Origin: Paraphysomonas bandaiensis
Lineage: Eukaryota; Chrysophyceae
NCBI GenBank assembly: GCA_965644295.1
Contig: CBFFRP010000282.1
Span: 1-40,141, forward strand
Length of the DNA stretch: 40,141 nt
Direction: 5' to 3'
Shown here: piece after piece, positions 33,701-40,141 of the stretch
Position numbering within the stretch: the stretch's first letter is position 1
How the letters are laid out: the number at the start of each line of letters is the position of its first letter
Made by a program: the position numbers and the translations under genes
The notes under the pieces: generated by a model
Databases searched by the model: none
What the model was told of the DNA's origin: nothing
The model's input: the letters and a program-made list of their open reading frames with translations, nothing else

Positions 33701-34805
33701 TTCGTCCACGTAGACCGTCTCTGACTGCTCAACAATGACGATAAACACTGCATGAGATCTGGAGGAGATCTCATTCATCTTTGTCTCTCCAGTAGCGCGA
33801 ACATTCCCACCTCTTTCCATGAGACCGTATATCTCTGCTGGAGATCGTACCACCCATTCAGATAACCCCTCGACATATACCCCACGCTTCTTGTCCTCTC
33901 GAATAAGGAGATTATTCCTATCTGACTTCAGAAGATCTGATATCTGTACAGTAAATAAATAAATGCGTAAGAAATTGATTTTACACACACGCAGAACCAC
34001 CAGCAGAGTTCACAGTTATGGCAAACATCTATTATACAAGACCGCAATTAAGTAGCGAGCTTAATCGCATAGGCCTTTGCTTGACAATGTATGTACACTT
34101 TTGCAAAATAACAACAGGCAGGTCCACAGTGTCGACAGCGCATAACTACAGCCTCTCCATATTCTCCAACCTGCTCGTTGTAAATCTGAAGATAAGAAGC
34201 TCTGACAAGAAACCGCATCCGCGGACTTATATTTCTCTGTATGTGTCCGAAGATTTGCTCTATTGCTCTTGGAATTATACCGCGTGCTTCAACACTGCTG
34301 GATTCAGTATTGAAACCTTCCATCGTATACGTCTATGACAATATGATCAGCGATTATAATATTTATCAGGTTGTGTTATATATAGTTAATAGGTGAAGGA
34401 TAACTTGAAGTATCGGAATTCAGTCATCATTTCGTGTACCTTTCCGGTGCCTGTCTGTCCATCTGAAGGGAAGTCAGTTCACGAAAGCAAAAAATCTCAG
34501 ACAGAATACTCACAAGCAAAAATAGTAGCATTATATCCCTGTAGTGCTGACTCTACTCCAGTCCGAGCGGAAGTCTCGTAAACCTTCTTCTGGGAGCTGT
34601 TCTGGTCGTATACGTAGTCGAAGACGAATGTATGGCTTGTAAATGGGCCCGTATTAGCGAGCACCTCACCACGATCATCAAGTACAGCATCTAAGTTATC
34701 AGAAATGGTAATAACTTGTTCACGTGCATCCACTGCTACGATGTTCTTGAAGGGAACTTCACCTGTGATTTCACGAGGCAGTGGAGGACGTACACGTACG
34801 ACAAC
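30712..34805 (-). CDS. Kinesin with N-terminal motor and coiled-coil stalk (first exon not resolved)
   Basis: Minus-strand exons: 34805-34514, 34462-34440, 34332-34171, 33943-33689, 33583-33485, 33358-33213, 33138-33056, 32967-32738, 32652-31723, 31613-31527, 31472-31320 and 31266-30712; 1004 codons plus a missing initiating exon upstream of 34805. The motor begins [12 protein letters not shown] and has P-loop [17 protein letters not shown] (switch I), DLAGSER (switch II), [34 protein letters not shown] and [19 protein letters not shown] neck/stalk coiled coil follows ([16 protein letters not shown] ... [16 protein letters not shown] ... [13 protein letters not shown]) and continues to the [10 protein letters not shown] region. 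The C-terminus is Ser/Gln-rich and basic. It is an ATP-driven plus-end-type microtubule motor by motor position; the subfamily is uncertain. The [20 protein letters not shown] neck is unlike conventional kinesin-1. Divergent from the cryptochrome. Confidence 0.92.
34440..34462 (-). other. 23-nt micro-exon encoding the kinesin P-loop
   Basis: This exon alone encodes (Y)GQTGTGK. Skipping it would remove the Walker A motif and shift the reading frame (23 is not a multiple of three). It is flanked by GT-AG introns of 51 and 107 bp, and phases fit on both sides. Confidence 0.8.
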
Positions 34806-35187
34806 CTATACATATATAACATACAGATACATATATATACATTATAATAACCTTAAAATTTGTTTGTCTTTCATTTCTAGTTATATTTACACTAGAATTG
34901 GAGGATATATTGCCTCCTCTACTGAGCCTATAGATGTTTATAAGGACACAAGGAGTATATGAGGAGGATCACTGTATAAGTACCTCATGAAGCTGTCCTC
35001 CTGACTCTTTAAATATCAAATGAATATATGAATGATGTTGATAATAAGACTGTAATGATTACAGCCTGTGGAGGTCTGTGGAGGGGGGTAGGAGGGTTGT
35101 TGTATGATGGTATGGTTATGTTGGATTGTGACTGAGATTTGAAATTATTCCACCACTCCAACTATACATACATACACATATATACAT
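34806..35187. other. Kinesin 5' region
   Basis: Should hold the first exon and promoter of the kinesin. An ATG on the minus strand near 34880 (MKDKQIL) ends at a possible AG/GT donor, but its phase does not match the 34805 acceptor, so I do not assign it. Confidence 0.4.
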
Positions 35188-35328
35188 CGTATTATCTTAT
35201 ATTTCGGAAATATATTGAGGCAAAAATACTCCACATTACTGAGATACAACTACGGCTGTAATACAGATAATTGTTGTCTCAATATATGAGGCATCTTTGA
35301 ACAAAAATATACGAAGGATGCCTATACG
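35188..35328 (+). mobile_element. Dispersed MITE, copy 4
   Basis: A more diverged copy (CGTATTATCTTATATTTCGG at its start, GATGCCTATACG at its end) that sits directly before the TACA array at 35349. Confidence 0.75.
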
Positions 35329-35348
35329 ATATACACACATACAGTATA

Positions 35349-36161
35349 TACATACATACATACATACATACATACATACATACATACATACATACATACA
35401 TACATACATACATACATACATACATACATACATACATACATACATACATACATACATACATACATACATACATACATACATACATACATACATACATACA
35501 TACATACATACATACATACATACATACATACATACATACATACATACATACATACATACATACATACATACATACATACATACATACATACATACATACA
35601 TACATACATACATACATACATACATACATACATACATACATACATACATACATACATACATACATACATACATACATACATACATACATACATACATACA
35701 TACATACATACATACATACATACATACATACATACATACATACATACATACATACATACATACATACATACATACATACATACATACATACATACATACA
35801 TACATACATACATACATACATACATACATACATACATACATACATACATACATACATACATACATACATACATACATACATACATACATACATACATACA
35901 TACATACATACATACATACATACATACATACATACATACATACATACATACATACATACATACATACATACATACATACATACATACATACATACATACA
36001 TACATACATACATACATACATACATACATACATACATACATACATACATACATACATACATACATACATACATACATACATACATACATACATACATACA
36101 TACATACATACATACATACATACATACATACATACATACATACATACATACATACATACAC
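35349..36161. repeat. Perfect TACA (ACAT) tetranucleotide array, ~813 bp, ~200 units
   Basis: Essentially uninterrupted (TACA)n from ~35349 to ~36161, degrading at its right side into CACATACACACATATACATA. The 4-bp unit gives a 12-bp codon cycle, so three frames on the minus strand (MYVC repeats) and one on the plus strand (IHTY) are open; these are not genes. It lies between the kinesin and cryptochrome starts. The true length may differ, because such arrays are hard to assemble. Confidence 0.98.
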
Positions 36162-36570
36162 ACATACACACATATACATATACTCTGTACAGTACACAGG
36201 TACGTGTATAGGGATACATACTCTATATAGACATAGTGGTACCAGAGTACGTACGTTCGTAGTATGCTATGCTACACCAACATACAGCAGTATGTGTGTA
36301 CTGCTGTATATCCTCAGATTTGTATTCCTCTAATTGTCCATAGGTACGTACGTATGTCTACGTATGTAGGTATGTATGATTCCTCTAACTCACTGTTACG
36401 TTTACACCGTGTTGAAGTTATTGCAAGTAGTATGCATGCATGACTGTATGCTCCAATCTAAGTTATCATATCTCAATATATATGAATAGGGAGTGAACAG
36501 TATAAACAGATCTCGTAGTAGAGAATATTGAAGTCTCAGTGCTGAGTTATTGATACAGATCGTGAAGATT
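36162..36570. other. Cryptochrome 5' flank with short GTAC/GTAT-rich repeats
   Basis: Contains interrupted ACGTACGT / GTATGTAT runs (36340-36380) and CTGCTGTATA motifs similar to those in the 20.7-kb minisatellite. Promoter elements are not assigned. Confidence 0.4.
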
Positions 36571-38409
36571 ATGAGCAGCGATAGAACGAGAATTGCTCTG
36601 CACTGGTTTAGAAAGGGTCTGAGGTTAGATGACAACCCATCTCTACTTGAAGCATGTAGTCGTGCAGCAACTACGTATCCAATATTCATCTTGGACCCTC
36701 ACTTTGCTAATCCTGATGTGGTTGGAGTGAATCGTTATTGCTTTTTACTGCAAGCATTGGAAGATCTTGATAGGAGACTCAAATCTATGGGATCCAGGCT
36801 GTATGTGTTCAAGGGCAATCCTAATGTTATTATGCCTATGCTCTTTGATAAATGGAATGTAAACTTGCTCACTTTTGAGAAAGATACAGAGCCTTATGCT
36901 GTGCAACGAGACAGTGAAGTAGAATCCATGGCTAAGGCTGCGCACGTCGAGATTTCTTTTCATTCGTCACATACCCTGCATGACCTTGAACTCTATAAAT
37001 CCATGTCAAGAGGAAAAGTTAAGACCTCTTATGGTGCATTTACGAGTTTGTTTTATTCTTTGGGTCCTCCACGAAAAGCAGTAGATACTCCAACACAGGT
37101 TTTTGTTATGGTCTTTTCAATTGCGCGTTAATGTGGACTTAATATATCTACTTAGATTAATCAAGTTCCTCCTCAAGATGTCAGCGATTTGGAAGATGAT
37201 GGAGTACTGCTGCGGCAAGTGCCATCACTAGTTGATATGGGGTATCCTGATGTTTCAAAGGAACTGCTCTTCCCAGGTTAATGATTACTTCTTAGTATAT
37301 TGACGTACTTAATGATAACTGTGCAATGTATATCGCTGAGTAATTGATTTTGTATGGTCAGGGGGGGAGTCAGAAGGACTCAGGAGACTGAATCAAACGA
37401 TACGGGAAAGGCCCTTATGGGTCAGAAACTTTAAAAAGCCGGACACAACTCCGAATTCAGCTGGAACTCCATCCACAACGGTTCTTTCACCTTATATTAA
37501 ATTCGGGTGCGTTTCAGTATGCCGAATGTATGAGGCATTGAAAGATATATATTCTATGGGCAATCATACGCAGCCTCCTGTATCGCTAGAGGGGCAACTG
37601 TTGTGGCGAGAGTTTTTCTATTACTCGGCATACTGTACCCCGCATTTCGATCGAATGGAAGAAAATCCAAGGTGCAAACAGATTCCATGGGATCGAGACC
37701 AAGAACGGATCGATGCTTGGAAAAACGGACGAACAGGTTACCCTTATATAGATGCTATCATGACGCAGCTACGAGTGGAAGGATGGATTCATCATCTTGC
37801 CCGCCACTCGGTGGCTTGTTTTCTTACTCGTGGAGACCTTTGGCAACATTGGGAAGAGGGTGTAAGGGTATTTGACCTATATTTACTTGATTCTGACTGG
37901 GCTCTTAACAATGCTAACTGGCAGTGGCTGAGCTGTTCAAACTTCTTTTATCAATACTTTCGAGTGTATTCGCCGGTTACATTTGGAAAGAAAACAGACA
38001 AGAATGGTGATTATATTCGGAAGTGGATTCCACAGCTGAAGGATATGCCTGCGAAGTATATATATGAACCATGGAATGCTCCTATGAGTGTACAGAAAGC
38101 TTGTAACTGTATAGTGGGTCGAGACTATCCACAACGAATAGTGGAGCACGACAAGGCTAGAGTAGAGAACATGGAAATAATGAAAGCGGCATACGAGGAA
38201 AACAAGCAAATGGAGACCATCGATCAGAGACCTGAAGTGACGAGTAATCTAGGTGTGCCATATACACTGATGTTACTGTGCCTTGTTGAAATTGTATACA
38301 ATGTATTTATGTTTTTACAATAGGAGACACGAGTCTTTCAAAGCAGAAAAAGCGAACTTCCAACAATTCTGAATCCGGCGACAGTGTTAGGAAGAAGAAG
38401 AGAAACTAA
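36571..38409 (+). CDS. Cryptochrome/(6-4) photolyase family flavoprotein
   Basis: Four exons: 36571-37098, 37156-37276, 37362-38252 and 38324-38409; 541 aa. The N-terminal photolyase alpha/beta domain starts ALHWFRKGLRLDDNPSLLEA. The FAD-binding helical domain contains LSPYIKFGCVSV, LEGQLLWREFFYY, GRTGYPYIDAIMTQLRVEGW, IHHLARHSVACFLTRGDLW and NWQWLSCSNFFYQYF, then GDYIRKWIPQL and PAKYIYEPWNAP. These match the animal cryptochrome/(6-4) photolyase clade. The His residues used in (6-4) repair (IHHLARH) are kept, and the residue equivalent to Drosophila CRY Cys416 (near flavin N5) is Asn (DWALNNANW), as in photolyases and vertebrate-type CRYs. The last exon adds a short basic tail (KQKKR and RKKKRN), a likely nuclear localisation signal. 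Repair enzyme versus light sensor or clock repressor cannot be decided from sequence. Confidence 0.95.
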
Positions 38410-38617
38410 ATTGCTGCTATCTATCTTTTATCTATAATCGTTGATATAGATTTTTGTAAATGTAGTATGCAATGAGTTAGAGTGTAATGTACAGTGGATT
38501 CAATGTAGATAATTAATTTTGCCTAGCTTCATTTGTTACATTGTCACGAAAATGATGTTGCAAGTACAACACAGAATTTAAATGTTGATTTTGAAACATG
38601 AAAATCGTATCACTTTT
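38410..38617. other. Cryptochrome 3' flank
   Basis: AT-rich probable 3' UTR and spacer; no gene. Confidence 0.35.
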
Positions 38618-38782
38618 AGTATTAAAAGCTAAGCACTTATTGACTATATAATTTATATAATGCATATATAAATGCATTATTTACTATTAATATTGATATT
38701 ATCTTATTAATGGCCCATATTGGGGCTTTATTATCATTAATAGATTAGCTTTCAGTTTGCTTTATTGAAAATATGTATCATT
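38618..38782 (+). repeat. Duplicated promoter segment, upstream copy
   Basis: About 165 bp matching 39510-39674 in direct orientation with roughly 90% identity, including TAATTTATATAATGCATATA, TTAATGGCCCATATTGGGGC and ATGTATCATT. The last block is the start codon region of the secreted protein at 39666, but here the frame does not continue as that protein. Confidence 0.85.
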
Positions 38783-39509
38783 CAGATACAAACCGCGAAG
38801 GAATTTATATAAATCGTTATTTAAAACGTTTGTAGATCAGTTTTTCTGCTTGAGCATACGTTGTTCTTAAGGAAAACTTCAGTAATATTACTGTGTTGGT
38901 AAGAACAGTATATTGTATATTTATTGTGTATTTTCACCACAGTCGTTCCACTGTGCACTACTATTCATCTAATGTATGAGATGATATAATGCTCTCAAAA
39001 GCACTAATGAGTGTTCTCATGACCATTTCATTCCCTTTGACCTTAAGAACTTGCATAGTGTTCCTTCATTTCACTTTATATCCATTCTATGATACGAGGA
39101 TATCTTCTCATAGGATTGACCTCATAGTGCTGTTGCAAGATATCATCACCATCAACATAAAAATTGGACATATTCTACACAATATCTTACTATTTTGACA
39201 CAAAAACTGCCGGTTTTATAGATATGTCAATATTGTCCCAATTGCACAATACCGTCTCGTATTCTACTGTATATTTCGGTATATCCAAAATTTCCTCAAT
39301 ATTTTGCAATATTTCTAGATTTCTACTAAATCAGGACATAAAATATCATACCCATATGGAAATGTATATGAGATACTACAGTCGAGGGTGGTAATTGGGC
39401 TGAGCTCCGGCTGAATGGTATATAAAAGCAGCAACTCATATACATCGCCTTATCTTTTTGTGTATGGTAGGGTCAACTCTTTAGCATATGCTCCTCATAT
39501 ACCACACTA
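38783..39509. other. Spacer between the two promoter copies
   Basis: AT-rich; a 69-codon ORF at 38989-39198 has a hydrophobic composition but no supporting start context or motif. Not assigned as a gene. Confidence 0.4.
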
Positions 39510-39674
39510 TGGTATTAAAAGCTCAGTACTTCATGACCATATAATTTATATAATGCATATATAAATGCATGATTTACTATTCATATTGATATTATCTTAT
39601 TAATGGCCCATATTGGGGCTTTATTATTATTAATAGATTAGATTTCAGTTTGCTTCATTGAAAATATGTATCAT
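39510..39674 (+). promoter_or_regulatory. Promoter/5' region of the right-edge secreted protein (downstream copy of the duplication)
   Basis: This copy leads directly into ATG 39666. The conserved palindromic block GGCCCATATTGGGGC lies ~60 bp upstream of the ATG in both copies and contains CCATATTGGG, close to a serum-response CArG box (CC-A/T6-GG). Regulatory function is inferred from position and duplication. Confidence 0.5.
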
Positions 39675-40141
39675 TTCATCGGTATATTCATTCTAGTTAT
39701 CATCCAGCTCTATAATGCTCATGGAATACTACGTAAGTTATCTAACAATACACAACATATATCAGTATATGGTAATTATGTTTCATAGATAATCAAGAAA
39801 TGGATATCAATCATCAGCTTATGGACAGTTCAAGTAATATAGAAATACCTCCTACTCATCTAAATCTTGAGTGTACATCATCATGTATTACGCCTTTGAG
39901 CAATAAATCTAGTGCTCAAGAATTTTGTGATACTATTGTTGGTTTAGCGAATTGTACTTATGACGAAATTGTGTCGTATACTTGTGTCATTGATGAGTGT
40001 CTTGGTTTGTGTCCACGAGACGTCAAATGTTTCATTCAATCTGCAGCAGAAGTTATATGTCCCTACTTCGAGAAAAACTATTTTCCAACGACTCAACCCT
40101 CCAATCTACCAACGAATACACCCAGTGGTATTCCTAGTGGC
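39666..40141 (+). CDS. Secreted cysteine-rich protein (5' part, runs off the window)
   Basis: Exons 39666-39732 and 39789 to the window end (partial), joined by a 56-bp GT-AG intron with the phase kept. The start gives a typical signal peptide (MYHFIGIFILVIIQLYNAHG). The mature part has nine cysteines in ~95 residues: LECTSSC, then ..EFC, ..ANC, ..YTC, ..DEC, ..GLC, ..VKC and ..EVIC, a spacing suggesting a disulphide-rich extracellular domain. A Pro/Thr/Ser-rich stretch follows (TTQPSNLPTNTPSG), like a linker between modules. I do not recognise the family. Its promoter is duplicated upstream (38618-38782). Confidence 0.7.

Noticed and set aside
34862-34890. Minus-strand ATG (MKDKQIL) as first kinesin exon
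   Set aside because: Its only GT donor leaves a phase that cannot join the 34805 acceptor in the motor frame.
35236-36219. Long ORFs of MYVC or IHTY repeats on both strands (up to 327 codons)
   Set aside because: They are produced by the 4-bp TACA unit, which reads as a 12-bp, stop-free codon cycle; no real protein.

Overview
This is animal-type (holozoan) nuclear DNA: AT-rich, full of microsatellites and small transposons, and gene-dense. Its genes are spliced with very short GT-AG introns, mostly about 45-70 nt. The gene set is a (6-4)-photolyase/cryptochrome, an LRR-Roc-COR protein, an ERK-type MAP kinase, a kinesin, phosphomannose isomerase and a bestrophin-like membrane protein. With tiny introns and short intergenic spacers this fits an early-branching animal with a compact genome, most plausibly a sponge. 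That assignment is an inference, not a proof. I rebuilt the exons by hand; the five large complete genes (MPI, Roco, MAPK, cryptochrome, MULE transposase) keep phase at every junction and end on a stop.

Layout. 0-5.8 kb is a transposon graveyard: two opposed copies of a ~145-bp MITE, a decayed pogo/Tigger transposase C-terminus, a decayed 1.34-kb piggyBac-like element with TTAA at both ends, and an apparently intact Mutator-like (MULE) element with GC-rich inverted termini. 7.0-10.6 kb holds a divergent pair: bestrophin-like protein (-) and mannose-6-phosphate isomerase (+, 7 exons). 11.9-17.75 kb is one 9-exon gene for a 1744-residue LRR-Roc-COR GTPase whose C-terminus is a trypsin-like peptidase domain; this is the most interesting gene here. 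17.8-19.8 kb is intergenic with a large foldback element. 19.8-21.8 kb holds a second divergent pair, an SRPBCC-fold protein (-) and a small secreted protein (+), separated by a 105-bp minisatellite. 22-23.3 kb carries short hairpin repeats. 24.2-27.4 kb is a 16-exon TEY MAP kinase (-). 27.9-29.0 kb is an intact Tc1/IS630-type transposase ORF. 30.7-34.8 kb is a kinesin (-, 5' end unresolved) and 36.6-38.4 kb a cryptochrome/photolyase (+, 4 exons); these diverge around an ~810-bp TACA array. At the right edge a secreted cysteine-rich protein begins and runs off the window; its promoter and start codon are duplicated ~0.9 kb upstream.

How the genes relate. There are no operons and no obvious pathway clustering; they are ordinary single-copy eukaryotic genes. 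Two themes recur. All three divergent promoters contain repeat arrays or the MITE family. Several genes, including the transposase ORF, have an AT-rich first ~450 bp that switches to a more balanced composition.
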